From Humidesulfovibrio sp. (lineage in GTDB: Bacteria; Desulfobacterota; Desulfovibrionia; Desulfovibrionales; Desulfovibrionaceae): a stretch of 35,695 nt of DNA. The stretch spans positions 1 to 35,695 of the forward strand of contig NZ_JAVHLD010000032.1 in the NCBI RefSeq assembly GCF_031082295.1. Reading direction: 5' to 3'. The translations under genes were made by a program, and so were the position numbers. This document shows, piece after piece, positions 17,581 to 27,496 of this stretch (position 1 is its first letter; each line of letters starts with the position of its first letter). The notes beneath the pieces are model-generated. The model was not told the DNA's origin and did no database searches. It saw only the letters and a list, made by a program, of their open reading frames with translations.

Positions 17581-20500
17581 TCAGACGTCCGTGGCGTCGT
17601 GCTTCGGCGTCGGCTCCAGCGTGGGCGCTTTGCCGCGCCGGGCCAGGCTGTACACCAGCACGAAGAACACCGGCACGAAGTAGATGCCGAGCACCGTGGC
17701 CGAGAGCATGCCGCCGATGACGCCGGTGCCGATGGCCTTCTGGCTGCCGGAGCCAGCGCCGGTGCTGAGCGCGAGCGGCAGCACGCCCAGGATGAAGGCC
17801 AGGGAGGTCATGAGGATGGGGCGCAGGCGCAGGCGAGAGGCCTCCAGGGTGGCCTCAAGCACGCCGTAGCCCTTTTCAACCAAGTCCTTGGCGAACTCCA
17901 CGATGAGGATGGCGTTCTTGGCCGCCAGCCCGATGGTGGTGAGCAGGCCCACCTGGAAGTACACGTCGTTGGTCAGTCCCCGGCTCATGGTGGCCAGCAC
18001 CGAGCCGATGATGCCCAGCGGCACCACCAGGATGACCGCCGTGGGCACGCTCCAGCTCTCGTACAGCGCGGCCAGGCACAAGAACACCACCAGGATGGAG
18101 ATGGCGTACAGGGCCGGGGCCTGGGAGCCGCTCATGCGCTCCTGGTAGGACAGGCCAGTCCACTCCAGGCCGATGCCAGCCGGGAGCTTGGCGGCGATGG
18201 CCTCGATGGCCTCCATGGCGTGGCCGGAGCTCTTGCCCGGCGCGGGCATGCCCTGCACCTCCACGGCGGGGAAGCCGTTGTAGCGCTCCAGGCGCGGCGA
18301 GCCGTAGGTCCAGCGGCCAGTGGCGAAGGCGCCGAAAGGCACCATGCCGCCCTGGGTGTTGCGCACGTACCAGCGGTTGATGTCCTCGGGCAGCATGCGG
18401 AAGGGCGCGTCGCCCTGCACGAAGACCTTCTTCACGCGGCCACGGTCGATGAAGTCGTTGACGTAGGCCCCGCCCAGCACCGTGGACAGGGTGTCGTTGA
18501 TGTCGCCCAGGTTCAGGGCGAAGGCCCCGGCCTTGGCCTGGTCGATGTCGATCTGGTACTGCGGGGTGTCCTCCTGGCCGTTGGGGCGCACGGCCATGAG
18601 GTTCGGGTCCTTGGCGGCCATGCCCAGCAGCTGGTTGCGCGCGTTCATGAGGGCCGTGTGGCCCAGCCCGGCGCGGTCCTGCAGGTACAGGTCAAAGCCC
18701 GAGGCGTTGCCGAGTTCCATCACCGCGGGCGGGGTGAAGGCGAAGACCATGGCGTTCTTGATCTGCGAGAAGGCCCCCATGGCCCGCCGGGCGATGGCTG
18801 CGGCGCGGCTGGCCTCGCCCTTGCGCTCGTCCCAGTCCTTGAGCTGGATGAAGGCCAGGCCGGTGTTCTGGCCGCTGCCCGCGAAGCTGAAGCCCGCCAC
18901 CGTGAAGATGGAGCTGACCGTGGCCTTCTCCGTCTCCATGAAGTGGTGCTCCACCTTCTTCAGCACCTCCAGGGTGCGCTCCTGGGTGGCGCCCGTGGGC
19001 AGCTGGATGAGCGAGAAGATGACGCCCTGGTCCTCCTCCGGCAGGAAGGAGGAGGGCAGGCGCAGGAACAGGAGGACCAGGCCGGCCACGATGACCGCGT
19101 AGACGACCATGGTCCGCTTGGTGCGGCCCAGGAGGCCGCCCACGCCGGTCACGTAGCCCCGCGAGGTCTTGTCGAAGAGGCGGTTGAACCAGCCGAAGAA
19201 GCCGTGCTGGTGCGCCTCGTGGCCGCCCTTTTTCACCGGCTTGAGGAAGCTGGCGCACAGGGCCGGGGTGAGCACGATGGCCACCAGCACCGAAAGCGCC
19301 ATGGCCGAGACGATGGTCAGCGAGAACTGGCGGTAGATGACGCCCGTGGAGCCGCTGATGAAGGCCATGGGGATGAACACCGCCGAGAGCACCAGGGCGA
19401 TGCCCACCAGCGCGCCGGTGATCTGCCCCATGGATTTCCTGGTGGCCTCACGCGGTGGCAGGCCTTCCTCGGTCATTATTCGCTCCACGTTTTCGACCAC
19501 CACGATGGCGTCGTCCACGAGGAGCCCGATTGCCAGCACCACGCCGAACATGGTCAGCGTGTTGATGGAGAAGCCGAAGGCCGCCATGACCCCGAAGGTG
19601 CCCAGCAGGACCACGGGCACCGCGATGGTTGGGATGACGGTGGCGCGGAAGTTCTGCAGGAACAGGTACATGACCAGGAACACCAGCAGGATGGCCTCGG
19701 CCAGGGTCTTGACGACCTCTTCCACCGAGGCGCGAACGAAGGGCGTCGTGTCATACGGGAACACCACGCGCACGCCCTGGGGGAAGGTCTTGGAGAGCTG
19801 GTCCATGGACGTTTTCAGGGCCTTCACCGTGTCCAGGGCGTTGGCGCCGGTGGCCAGCTTAACGGCCAGGCCAGCGGCGGGCTTGCCGTTGAAGTGGGTG
19901 ACGGTGCTGTAGTTCTCGCGCCCCAGTTCGCAGCGGGCCACGTCGCCCAGGCGCACGGCGGAGCCGTCCTGGTTCACGCGCAGCAGGACCTTGCTGAACT
20001 GCTCGGCGGTTTCCAGGCGCGTCTGCGAGAGGATGGTGAAGTTCATCTGCTGGCCGGGGACGGCGGGGTTGCCGCCGATCTGGCCCGCGGAGATCTGGGC
20101 GTTCTGGGCGGTGATGGCGCTCTTCACGTCGGCCGGGGTCAGCTTGTAGCTGTTCAGCTTGTCCGGGTCGAGCCAGACGCGCATGGCGTACTGCGAGCCG
20201 AAGAGGGTGGCCTCGCCCACGCCGTTGACGCGGCTGATGGGGTCGAGCACGTAGGCGGCCACGAAGTCGGCCAGGTCGCCGCCGGTCATCTTGTCGTCGT
20301 CGGAGACGAAGCCCAGCACCATGAGGAAGTTGCGGGCGCTCTTGGCCACGGTGATGCCCTGGCGCTGCACCTCTTGCGGCAGCAGCGGGGTGGCCAGGGC
20401 CAGCTTGTTCTGCACCTGCACCTGGGCGATGTCCGGGTCGGTGGAGGAGTCGAAGGTCAGGGTGATGTTCACCTGGCCCGTGGTGTCGCTGGTGGACGAC

Positions 20501-20733
20501 ATGTAGCGCAGGTTGTCGATGCCGTTCATCTTCTGCTCGATGACCTGGGTGACGGTGTCCTCCAGGGTCTTGGGCGAGGCGCCGGGATACATGGCGGTGA
20601 TGCTGACGGCTGTGGGCGCGATGCGCGGATATTGCGAGATGGGCAGGCGCATGATGGACAGCGCGCCCGCCAGCATGATGATGATGGCGATGACCCAGGC
20701 GAAGACCGGGCGGTCGATGAAGAACTTGGCCAT
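17581..20733 (-). CDS. RND efflux pump inner-membrane transporter (HAE1/AcrB type)
   Basis: A 1050-residue proton-driven drug exporter, full length for the AcrB/MexB group. It starts [18 protein letters not shown] and [19 protein letters not shown], the usual TM1 and porter entry. TM4 carries [16 protein letters not shown] with the Asp pair for proton relay. Two sets of six helices flank two large periplasmic loops, and the second loop has [21 protein letters not shown] typical of HAE1. It lies 18 bases after the adaptor gene on the same strand, with GGGAG before the ATG. Substrates cannot be read from sequence, but the hydrophobe/amphiphile group exports antibiotics, dyes and bile salts. An outer-membrane TolC-type channel is not encoded here. 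Confidence 0.97.
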   Translation of the reverse strand: MAKFFIDRPVFAWVIAIIIMLAGALSIMRLPISQYPRIAPTAVSITAMYPGASPKTLEDTVTQVIEQKMNGIDNLRYMSSTSDTTGQVNITLTFDSSTDPDIAQVQVQNKLALATPLLPQEVQRQGITVAKSARNFLMVLGFVSDDDKMTGGDLADFVAAYVLDPISRVNGVGEATLFGSQYAMRVWLDPDKLNSYKLTPADVKSAITAQNAQISAGQIGGNPAVPGQQMNFTILSQTRLETAEQFSKVLLRVNQDGSAVRLGDVARCELGRENYSTVTHFNGKPAAGLAVKLATGANALDTVKALKTSMDQLSKTFPQGVRVVFPYDTTPFVRASVEEVVKTLAEAILLVFLVMYLFLQNFRATVIPTIAVPVVLLGTFGVMAAFGFSINTLTMFGVVLAIGLLVDDAIVVVENVERIMTEEGLPPREATRKSMGQITGALVGIALVLSAVFIPMAFISGSTGVIYRQFSLTIVSAMALSVLVAIVLTPALCASFLKPVKKGGHEAHQHGFFGWFNRLFDKTSRGYVTGVGGLLGRTKRTMVVYAVIVAGLVLLFLRLPSSFLPEEDQGVIFSLIQLPTGATQERTLEVLKKVEHHFMETEKATVSSIFTVAGFSFAGSGQNTGLAFIQLKDWDERKGEASRAAAIARRAMGAFSQIKNAMVFAFTPPAVMELGNASGFDLYLQDRAGLGHTALMNARNQLLGMAAKDPNLMAVRPNGQEDTPQYQIDIDQAKAGAFALNLGDINDTLSTVLGGAYVNDFIDRGRVKKVFVQGDAPFRMLPEDINRWYVRNTQGGMVPFGAFATGRWTYGSPRLERYNGFPAVEVQGMPAPGKSSGHAMEAIEAIAAKLPAGIGLEWTGLSYQERMSGSQAPALYAISILVVFLCLAALYESWSVPTAVILVVPLGIIGSVLATMSRGLTNDVYFQVGLLTTIGLAAKNAILIVEFAKDLVEKGYGVLEATLEASRLRLRPILMTSLAFILGVLPLALSTGAGSGSQKAIGTGVIGGMLSATVLGIYFVPVFFVLVYSLARRGKAPTLEPTPKHDATDV

Positions 20734-20751
20734 GTGCGGAGGCTCCCGGTG

Positions 20752-22113
20752 CTACTGCTGGGCGGACTTGGGTCCGGGCTGCTGTGCGGTCTGGTTCTCG
20801 GACGGACGGGGGGCGGGCTGCCCGGCCTGAACGTCAGGCTTGGCGGCGGGTTTGGGCTCCTCGTTCTGGGCGGTCTGGAGCTTGGCGGCCTCGGCGGCCT
20901 GGGGTGCGGGGGCGACCTGCGCCGGCTTGGCCTGCTCGGCATTGGCCTGAGCGGCATTTGCCTGAGCAGGGCCAGCGGCTTCCACGGCCTTGACCTTGGC
21001 GCCGGGCCGGGCCTTCTGCAAACCTTCCACGATGATGCGCTCGCCCGCGGCCAGGCCGGAAGTCACCAGCCACTTGTCGCCCACGGCGCGGCCCACCTCG
21101 ATGACGCGGGGCTCGACCACGCCGTCCTGCTTGACCACCATGACCAGGGGCTCGCCCTTGCTGTTGCGGCTGACGGCGGTCTGCGGCGCCAGGATGGCCT
21201 GCTCCTCCACGCCCTCCTCCAGCACGGCGCGCACGTACAGGCCGGGCAGCAGGTCGTGCGCCGGGTTCGGGAACACGGCGCGAAGGGTGATGACGCCGGT
21301 GCTCTGGTCCACCGTGATGTCGGAGAACTGCAGCGTGCCCTCCACGGGGTAGGGGGTGCCGTCCTCCATCAGCAGCTTGACCTTGGCCCCGCCATCCGCG
21401 GATTTCTTGAGCCTGCCGGAGGCCAGGTCGCGCTTCAGGCGCATGACCTCGCTGCTGGACTGGGTCACGTCCACGTAGATGGGGTTGGTCTGCTGGATGG
21501 TGGCCAGCGGCGTTCCCTGGCTGGCCGTGACCAGCGCGCCGGGAGTGACGGCGGACTTGCCGATGCGTCCGGCGATGGGCGCGCTGACGCGGGTGTAGGA
21601 GAGGCTGATGCGGGCGGCTTCCAGGGCCGCGCGCGCGGCGCCGACCTCGGCCTCGGCCTGGCGGTGGGCGGCCAGGGCGTCGTCGTTGTCCTGAACGCTT
21701 ACGGCGTTGGACTGGGCCAGGGCGCTGAAGCGCTCGCCCTTGAGCCGGGCGGGCCTTGCGTTGGCCTCGGCCTTGGAAAGGGCGGCCTTGGCGCTGTTGT
21801 AGGCGGCCTGGTAGGTGGACGGGTCGATCTGGTAGAGCACCTCCCCGGCCTTGACCTCGGAGCCCTCCTTGAACAGGCGCTTCTGCACGATGCCGCTCAC
21901 CTGGGGGCGGACTTCGGCCATGAGAAAGGCGGAGGTGCGCCCGGACAGCACAGTCGTGAGGGTCAGTTGCTCGGGGGCGATGGTGACCACGGCGACCTCG
22001 GGCTCGGCGCTCGGGGGCGGGGTGCTGGCCTGGGTGGACTGGCCGCAGCCGGAAAGAACTGCCGCGAGGGCGGCGACAACAAGAAGCGAGGAAATGAGCT
22101 TGCCAAAATGCAT
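20752..22113 (-). CDS. RND efflux periplasmic adaptor lipoprotein (AcrA/MexA type)
   Basis: A 453-residue membrane-fusion protein linking the RND pump to an outer-membrane channel. LAAVLSGC gives a lipobox with Cys23. The lipoyl halves are VRPQVSGIVQKRLFKEGSEVKAGEVLYQID and YTRVSAPIAGRIGKSAVTPGALV, separated by a coiled-coil hairpin (about 100-165). The beta-barrel and membrane-proximal domains follow to about residue 375. The last 75 residues are an unusual low-complexity tail rich in Ala, Gln and Pro (AQANAAQANAEQAKPAQ and similar), longer than in AcrA or MexA. The start is 47 bases after the TetR gene, consistent with one operon controlled by that regulator. Confidence 0.95.
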   Translation of the reverse strand: MHFGKLISSLLVVAALAAVLSGCGQSTQASTPPPSAEPEVAVVTIAPEQLTLTTVLSGRTSAFLMAEVRPQVSGIVQKRLFKEGSEVKAGEVLYQIDPSTYQAAYNSAKAALSKAEANARPARLKGERFSALAQSNAVSVQDNDDALAAHRQAEAEVGAARAALEAARISLSYTRVSAPIAGRIGKSAVTPGALVTASQGTPLATIQQTNPIYVDVTQSSSEVMRLKRDLASGRLKKSADGGAKVKLLMEDGTPYPVEGTLQFSDITVDQSTGVITLRAVFPNPAHDLLPGLYVRAVLEEGVEEQAILAPQTAVSRNSKGEPLVMVVKQDGVVEPRVIEVGRAVGDKWLVTSGLAAGERIIVEGLQKARPGAKVKAVEAAGPAQANAAQANAEQAKPAQVAPAPQAAEAAKLQTAQNEEPKPAAKPDVQAGQPAPRPSENQTAQQPGPKSAQQ

Positions 22114-22160
22114 GGTGTGTCCTGATCTGTTAGATGTGGAAAATTGGTTGTGCCGTAATG

Positions 22161-22817
22161 CTAGGCCGTGGCCGAAGCTGCCAGTCTAGAGCGCAGCCTC
22201 TCAATGCCGCCGAGTGAAAAATCCATGATGAAGTCGGTAATTGTGTCAATGTTTTCAGCTTTTAGCGCCATCTCCGGGGTAACTATGGGGATGGCCTCCT
22301 TGGCGAAGTCGAAGAGCACGCACTGGCCGATGATGCTTGAGGCGCAACGAGCGATGGTCGTCTCGTCGGCCCCGGGCAAGAACAGGCGGACGATCTCCAG
22401 CAGGAGGTTGTGCGCGCGTCGGCAATGGCTTTCAAAAATCACGCCAAAATACTGGGAAGGTTCAATGATTTCCTGGGTCAGCCTGCGGCCGAGCAACTCG
22501 TCCACGGGGTCCCCATCGCCAAGGATCTGGAGCAGGTGGCTTCTGACGTAGGCGCGCAGGCGCTCCACAGGCGTGCTCTCTGGCGTCAGGTCCTGCTCGC
22601 GAGGGTGGCGGCGCTCTTCGCGCTCGATGTAGTCCTTGAGCACGGCCACATAGAGCTCTTCCTTGCTGCCGTAATGGTAGCACACGGCGGCCACGTTGGC
22701 CTCGGCGCGGTCGCAAATGTCGCGCACAGTGGCGTTCTTCAGGCCCCGCTCGGCAAAAACCTGGCGCGCGGCCTGCAGCAGCCTGGCTTTGGTCCCTGCG
22801 TCTTTCGTGCTTTTCAT
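22161..22817 (-). CDS. TetR-family repressor of the efflux operon (CerR/YbiH-like)
   Basis: A 218-residue DNA-binding regulator. The N-terminal helix-turn-helix is VRDICDRAEANVAAVCYHYGSKEELY, with the TetR lead helices AGTKARLLQAARQVFAERGLKNAT before it. The C-terminal part resembles the DUF1956/CerR ligand domain (RLTQEIIEPSQYFGVIFES, SSIIGQCVLFDFAKEAI). It is the first gene of the operon with the adaptor and pump, so it most likely represses itself and the pump until a toxic ligand binds. The ATG at 22817 is chosen for its GAGG site. An upstream TTG/ATG extension at 22850 reads into the AT-rich promoter region and is unlikely. Confidence 0.92.
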   Translation of the reverse strand: MKSTKDAGTKARLLQAARQVFAERGLKNATVRDICDRAEANVAAVCYHYGSKEELYVAVLKDYIEREERRHPREQDLTPESTPVERLRAYVRSHLLQILGDGDPVDELLGRRLTQEIIEPSQYFGVIFESHCRRAHNLLLEIVRLFLPGADETTIARCASSIIGQCVLFDFAKEAIPIVTPEMALKAENIDTITDFIMDFSLGGIERLRSRLAASATA

Positions 22818-22852
22818 CGGCCACCTCATTAAAACAAATGGCTGAAACATGA

Positions 22853-22881
22853 TTTAGAACTAAGTTTAAAAATGGGTTTAA
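22853..22881 (-). promoter_or_regulatory. Possible promoter/operator of the TetR-efflux operon
   Basis: On the minus strand TTAAAC (22881-22876) and TCTAAA (22858-22853) are 17 bases apart, about 35 bases before the tetR start. An inverted repeat TTAG-AA-CTAA (22854-22863) overlaps the -10 box, and AAACAT/ATGTTT arms (22845-22850, 22881-22886) flank it. One of these may be the repressor site. Confidence 0.4.
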
Positions 22882-23235
22882 TGTTTGGTTTGGCCTGTGT
22901 CAAGGTCTGAGAATAGTCAGTTTTGGGCTGGAGTTGGGCGTTTGGTGCTTGTAAGACGGTGGAGCTTTAACGATCCGGATTGTTTTTGCAGTGTCGGATG
23001 AAGGCGCGGAGGGCGGGGGGGAGAGAACCGGCGTCAGTTGCCCAAAGAGCAGGTCTTTCAAGGGTGGCTGAAGGCAAGGGGCGACTCCGCCAAGTGCTCG
23101 GCGTCCGTGCTGGGCGGAGCGAGATTCAGCGCAGCTCGCTCTGGCGTGCCCGGCGATGGGAACGCTTTTGTGCGGGTTGGCAGGATGCCGCTTGGGCAGG
23201 AGCGGCACACGGCCTGTACATGGCCCAAATTGATC

Positions 23236-23264
23236 TTGCCATATTCTCAGCGTTGGGGGAAAAT
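23236..23264 (+). promoter_or_regulatory. Possible promoter of the CHAT-caspase-OmpA-CHAT locus
   Basis: TTGCCA at 23236-23241 and GAAAAT at 23259-23264 are spaced by 17 bases, about 70 bases before the first CHAT start. It is the best sigma-70-like match in this gap. Confidence 0.45.
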
Positions 23265-23334
23265 GTGTTTGCTTGGGGTCTAGGCCCACGACAGGTTTTG
23301 CTTGTGGCATCAGCGGGACTTCGGGAGGTGAACG

Positions 23335-26013
23335 ATGTTCTGTCTCTCAATGACTGCGGCTCGCTATCGGCTTGTCGCCGCCACCCTGAGCTTGGCGTTT
23401 CTGCTTTCCGGCTGCATCTTCGCCTATATTCCGCAGCCCTTGCCGATATTCCCCTATGGCCCGGACGCCAAACCCATTCCCGACCGCAAAGAGCTCTCCG
23501 TTGTCGATGAGACCCTGACGGGCGGCTCCAACAGCACGGGCTCACGCTCGGTGTTCATCGCCATGCGCGGGACGCGTGTCGTCGGCAAGGAGAGCAAGCT
23601 GGACGAGCAGGATGTGCTTAAGGAAATCCCGGCGCCGGACTTCAAGCCCTCCGTCATCTCGTCCGTCGCTCCGCCGCTGTTCCGCACGCCCAAGGAGGGC
23701 GACCGCCACTATTTCAACTTCACCCTGAGCAAGGACTTCGCCGAGGGCATCACCGCGTTTTTCGCCGGGGAAAGCGAGAAGTCCGTCAAGGCCTTCGAAC
23801 GCGTCCTGGCGGACCCGGAGGTGAAGCGCCCGGCCGCGTGGCAGGCATCCATGCACCTGGTGTACCTGCATCTGATGATGGGCCGTCCGGACCTGGCCGA
23901 GACCGAGGTGCAGCGCACCGAGCTGTGGGAAAAGAAGATGACGGAGGGCAACAACGCCTATTCCCGCGCGGTGCGCGCCGAGGTGCGCTACTGGGCCGGG
24001 GACTTCGAGGGGGCCATCGCGGACGCCAAGGACGTGCTGGCATCCATTGGCGACTGGACCATACCGACCATCTATCCTTCCCCCCCGCGCGACCAGGTGG
24101 ACGTGGTCCGCTTCGGCGCGGCCAAGGTCCGCGCCATGACCGTGCTGGGCATGCTGTACACGGCCAAGGGCATGTACAAGGAAGCCATGCCCTGGCTGGA
24201 GCAGTCGGCCAAGGAGATGAACAACGTCGTCTTCCTGCACTGGGTGCCGCTGTATGCCGTCTACATCACGGCCAACAACTGGGAGGTGTTCTACGGCCAG
24301 GGCTGGAGCCTGACGAGCCTGGCCACCGCGCTGCTCGCCCAGGACCCGGACTCCGCCCGCGCCGCGGAGATGTTTGCCGACGCGCAGAAATTTTTCGACG
24401 CCATCGGCTACGTGGCCGGCAAGGTGCTGATCGAGAGCTTCAAGGCCCAGGTGCTGCTGGCCACGGGGCACTACCAGCGCGCGGAGCGGCAGGCCACGGT
24501 TGCCCTCTCGCACGCCAGGAAGAGCAGGCTGCTGGATTTCATTTGGCGGCTGGAGGCCGTGCGCGGCGAGGCCCTGCTCAAGCTGGACCGCTGGGCTGAG
24601 GCCGAGCAGTCGCTGCGCGCCGCGCAGACGATCGTGGACCAGCTCTCCGGCACCATGGTCAGCGACATGGCCAAGGTCCGCTTCGGCGTGGGCAAGGAGA
24701 TCATCACCAGGAATCTGGTGAAGATAGACGTGCGCAAGCGCGACTGGCCGACGCTGTTCCAGGACCTGGAGCGTGGGCGGGCCAGGGCCTTTGTCTCCAT
24801 GCTGGCCAACCGCAGCGTGGGCGCGGGGAGCAACGTCGAGCTGACCGAGCGCATCCACGCCCTGGACAAGGAGATCCTAGGCGAGCGTCAGCGCAAGTAC
24901 GGCTTCATGCAGAATGCGACCGTGGAGTCCGGCCGGGAGGAGGACCTCCTGGCCAGGCGGCAGAAGATCGTCGAGGAACTGCACGCCAAGAACCCGGACC
25001 TGGCCGAGGCATACGCCGTCTCCACCGTTGGGCTGGCCAGGGTTCAACGCTCACTCGACGCCGGGGACCTGATGCTCTACGCCCTGCCGACCCAGGGGGA
25101 TGAACCGCTGTCCTTGCTGCAGGTGACCGCCCGGGATGTGCAACTGCGCATTCTGCCGGTCACGACCCGCCAGTTCGGCCAGCACCTGAAGGATTTCGTC
25201 GCCACCCTCTGGACCGCGCAGCCCAAGGCCCAGCATGCCTCGCTCGCGCAGCTGGGGCAGGATCTGGCGCTGGCCTCCTGGGGCAAGCCTGCCAACGTCC
25301 TGGTGGTGCCCAGCGGCGACCTGCACTTCGTGCCGTGGGGCGCGCTGGATGTTTCCTTCGCCGTTGGCGTGCTGCCGACCGGAGGCTGGATCGTGCGTTC
25401 TCCGCACAAGTCCCTGGGGCGCATCCAGGCCTGCGTCGTCGGCGACCCGGAGTTCGGCGGCGTGCTGCCCCAGTTGCCCGACGCCCGCGACGAGGCCGTT
25501 GCGCTGGCGAAGCTGTACGGCACGCAGGCCATCATCGGGTCGGATGCCACGGAGCAGGCCCTGCGCCGGCGCGTGGGCGCTGGGGTGGACGTGCTGCACC
25601 TGGCCACCCACGCCCTGTACGACCCGCTGTACCCCTTGCAGTCTTCGCTGATCCTGAGCGACGGCACAAAGGCCGTGCCCCTGTCTGCGGAAAAGCTCTA
25701 CAGAGCCCCGCTCTCGTCACGGCTCGTGGTGCTTTCCGCCTGCGAGACGGGCATGGGCCAGGTCATCTCCGGCGACGACCTGCTTGGACTGACGCGCAGC
25801 TTCTACCTGGGCGGCACCAACGTCATCCTGAGCAGCCTGTGGCCGGTGAGCGACGAGGCTACGCGCATCTTCATGGAGCAATTCCACAAGAGCGCCCGCG
25901 GCGGCGACTATGGCAAGGCCTGGCTGGCCGCCCGCGACGCCGTGCGCTCCAGGGGCGCCACGCCGGCGGAGTACGGCGCCTTTGTCCTGGGCGGCATGCC
26001 CCGCGAGCGTTGA
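23335..26013 (+). CDS. TPR-CHAT lipoprotein, caspase-clan protease
   Basis: An 892-residue exported protein. LSLAFLLSGC is a lipobox (Cys27), so it should be membrane-anchored outside the cytoplasm. Residues of about 110-480 are helical repeats of TPR type (for example AAWQASMHLVYLHLMMGRPDLAETEV, ARKSRLLDFIWRLEAVRGEALLKLDRWAEAEQSLRAA). The CHAT protease domain occupies about 600-890 with VVPSGDLHFVPWGAL, the His motif HLATHALYD (H759) and the Cys motif LSACETGMGQV (C803), followed by GTNVILSSLWPVSD. Both catalytic residues are present, so activity is expected. TPR-CHAT proteins are known as proteases switched on by a partner. The partner here is unknown. GGAGG is seven bases before the ATG. 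It begins a four-gene same-strand set with a caspase-like protein, an OmpA protein and another CHAT protein. Confidence 0.92.
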   Translation: MFCLSMTAARYRLVAATLSLAFLLSGCIFAYIPQPLPIFPYGPDAKPIPDRKELSVVDETLTGGSNSTGSRSVFIAMRGTRVVGKESKLDEQDVLKEIPAPDFKPSVISSVAPPLFRTPKEGDRHYFNFTLSKDFAEGITAFFAGESEKSVKAFERVLADPEVKRPAAWQASMHLVYLHLMMGRPDLAETEVQRTELWEKKMTEGNNAYSRAVRAEVRYWAGDFEGAIADAKDVLASIGDWTIPTIYPSPPRDQVDVVRFGAAKVRAMTVLGMLYTAKGMYKEAMPWLEQSAKEMNNVVFLHWVPLYAVYITANNWEVFYGQGWSLTSLATALLAQDPDSARAAEMFADAQKFFDAIGYVAGKVLIESFKAQVLLATGHYQRAERQATVALSHARKSRLLDFIWRLEAVRGEALLKLDRWAEAEQSLRAAQTIVDQLSGTMVSDMAKVRFGVGKEIITRNLVKIDVRKRDWPTLFQDLERGRARAFVSMLANRSVGAGSNVELTERIHALDKEILGERQRKYGFMQNATVESGREEDLLARRQKIVEELHAKNPDLAEAYAVSTVGLARVQRSLDAGDLMLYALPTQGDEPLSLLQVTARDVQLRILPVTTRQFGQHLKDFVATLWTAQPKAQHASLAQLGQDLALASWGKPANVLVVPSGDLHFVPWGALDVSFAVGVLPTGGWIVRSPHKSLGRIQACVVGDPEFGGVLPQLPDARDEAVALAKLYGTQAIIGSDATEQALRRRVGAGVDVLHLATHALYDPLYPLQSSLILSDGTKAVPLSAEKLYRAPLSSRLVVLSACETGMGQVISGDDLLGLTRSFYLGGTNVILSSLWPVSDEATRIFMEQFHKSARGGDYGKAWLAARDAVRSRGATPAEYGAFVLGGMPRER

Positions 26014-26130
26014 GCGTTCGGGAGGGCCAGTCGGGGTTGGTCCGCCGAGGCGGAAATGGCGCATTGCTGGTGGTCCAGCAAGGCATTCATTGTTGGGTCA
26101 GGTGTCATGATACGTTGCAGGAGGTTCGCC

Positions 26131-27483
26131 ATGCTCCGGAAGTGTCTGCTCTTGCTTGCCTGCTTCCTCTTCCTGGCGGCCCAGCCTGCTCGAGCCGAGC
26201 GCCGCACCGCCCTGGTGATTGGCAACAGCGCCTACCAAAGCGCGCCGCTCAAAAATCCTGTCAACGACGCCAGGGCAATGGCTGTGGCGCTCAATAACCT
26301 GGGCTTCGAGGTCATACACCTGGAGAACGCCAGCCAGGCGGTCATGCTGGATGCGGTAAACACGCTGGGGAGACGGCTCGCCCAGGGCGGCGTGGGCCTG
26401 TTCTACTACGCCGGGCACGGGGTGCAGTCAGAAGGGCGCAACTACCTCATCCCGATCCAGGCCTCCCTCACGCGGGAGAGCGACCTGCGCGAGCAAGCTG
26501 TGGATGCGTCTTTGGTGCTCGAGCGCATGGAGCAGGCCAACAACGACCTGAACATCGTCATTCTGGACGCCTGCCGCAACAACCCCTTCGCCAGGAAGCT
26601 GCGCTCCGGCAGGGGCGGGCCGGGGGGCCTGGCCGCGATGCAGGCCCCCAAGGGGTCGCTCATCGCCTTCGCCACCTCGCCAGGGTCCGTGGCCTCGGAC
26701 GGGGCCGGAGACAACGGCGTGTACACCAAGCACCTGCTCGAAAACATGAGCACCCCCGGCATCCAGGTGGAGCAGATGTTCAAGCGTGTCCGCACCGGGG
26801 TTATTGAGGATACAAACAACAAGCAGCGCCCCTGGGAGACGACCTCGATCCAGGGCGATTTCGTCTTCGCGGAGGGTGCCGCGCCAGCTCCCGGGACGCC
26901 CCAAGCCGTTGCGCCCCTGCCGCAGACCGCAAGCCCCGCCATGAAGCCGGTCCCGCAGGCGCGCTCGAACCCCATCCAGGTGGAGTTCTCCATGTTCAAG
27001 GAAAACGGCAAGAGGCCGCCCACGCCGGTCAAGACCGGCGACAGCATGCGTTCCGGCGACTCGTACTTCTTCCACATCCGGCCCAGCAAGGACTGCTTCC
27101 TGTACCTGTTCCAGGTGGACGCAACGGGCAAGGCCTTCCGCCTGTTCCCTAGCGACACGTATCACACGCAGGCCAACCCGGTGCTGGGCAAGACAAGCAT
27201 CACCCTGCCGAACCAGACCGAGGTGTTCTACCTGGACCAGACCGTGGGCAAGGAGGAATTCTACTTCCTCGCCTCCGATGAACCGGTGGAACTGCTCGAA
27301 AACTTCGACAGCGGCACCGTGGATGGCATCATGCGCTCCGGACTGACCCTGCGCGGCCCGGCGGGCGTCAAGGCCGCCACGGGCATGGTTTCATCCAGCG
27401 GAGCAGGAGAACAGGCCCTGAAGGTGCAGGAGTTCTCATTCGTGAAGAGCTTCGTGCACGCCATCGCCATCAAGCATAAGTAG
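26131..27483 (+). CDS. Exported caspase-like (peptidase C14) protein with DUF4384
   Basis: A 450-residue secreted protease. MLRKCLLLLACFLFLAAQPARA is a signal peptide, cut before ERR. The caspase p20-type domain (about 23-250) has RRTALVIGNSAYQ, LKNPVNDARAMAVAL, the His motif FYYAGHGVQ (H96) and the Cys motif ILDACRNNPF (C148), so the dyad is complete. A Pro-rich linker leads to a DUF4384 domain (about 285-400) with GDSYFFHIRPSKDCFLYLFQVDATGKAFRLFP, an Ig-like module common in bacterial caspase and kinase proteins of the envelope. After it comes LRGPAGVK (407-414), repeated in the next protein. The start at 26131 is fixed by AGGAGG six bases upstream. An upstream in-frame ATG at 26107 would lengthen the signal region without a ribosome site. 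Confidence 0.93.
   Translation: MLRKCLLLLACFLFLAAQPARAERRTALVIGNSAYQSAPLKNPVNDARAMAVALNNLGFEVIHLENASQAVMLDAVNTLGRRLAQGGVGLFYYAGHGVQSEGRNYLIPIQASLTRESDLREQAVDASLVLERMEQANNDLNIVILDACRNNPFARKLRSGRGGPGGLAAMQAPKGSLIAFATSPGSVASDGAGDNGVYTKHLLENMSTPGIQVEQMFKRVRTGVIEDTNNKQRPWETTSIQGDFVFAEGAAPAPGTPQAVAPLPQTASPAMKPVPQARSNPIQVEFSMFKENGKRPPTPVKTGDSMRSGDSYFFHIRPSKDCFLYLFQVDATGKAFRLFPSDTYHTQANPVLGKTSITLPNQTEVFYLDQTVGKEEFYFLASDEPVELLENFDSGTVDGIMRSGLTLRGPAGVKAATGMVSSSGAGEQALKVQEFSFVKSFVHAIAIKHK
27349..27372 (+). repeat. LRGPAGVK-coding repeat, copy 1 (caspase gene)
   Basis: These 24 bases encode LRGPAGVK near the end of the caspase-like protein. They match 22 of 24 bases at 27692-27715 in the neighbouring ompA-type gene, which encodes the same eight residues. 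Confidence 0.8.
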
Positions 27484-27496
27484 CCGGAGCTGGAAC

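Larger units (their letters stand above)
22818..23334. other. 517-base divergent intergenic region
   Basis: No convincing gene. The first 90 bases (22828-22890) are strongly AT-rich against the rest of the window and hold the TetR-operon promoter. The middle is GC-rich with purine runs near 23003-23026. The end holds a possible promoter and the ribosome site of the first CHAT gene. Open frames of 136 and 176 codons cross it on each strand, but their composition (Arg/Ala/Gly-rich, no motif) and overlap with the CHAT gene argue against coding. Confidence 0.6.

Noticed and set aside
17437-22125. A 1,562-codon open frame on the plus strand
   Set aside because: It lies entirely opposite the RND pump and adaptor genes, is rich in His, Gly, Gln and Val as antisense frames of GC-rich genes are, and has no domain.
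22980-23510. Open frame of 176 codons ahead of the first CHAT gene
   Set aside because: It overlaps the well-supported CHAT start with its strong ribosome site, and has no motif or coding bias in the unique part.
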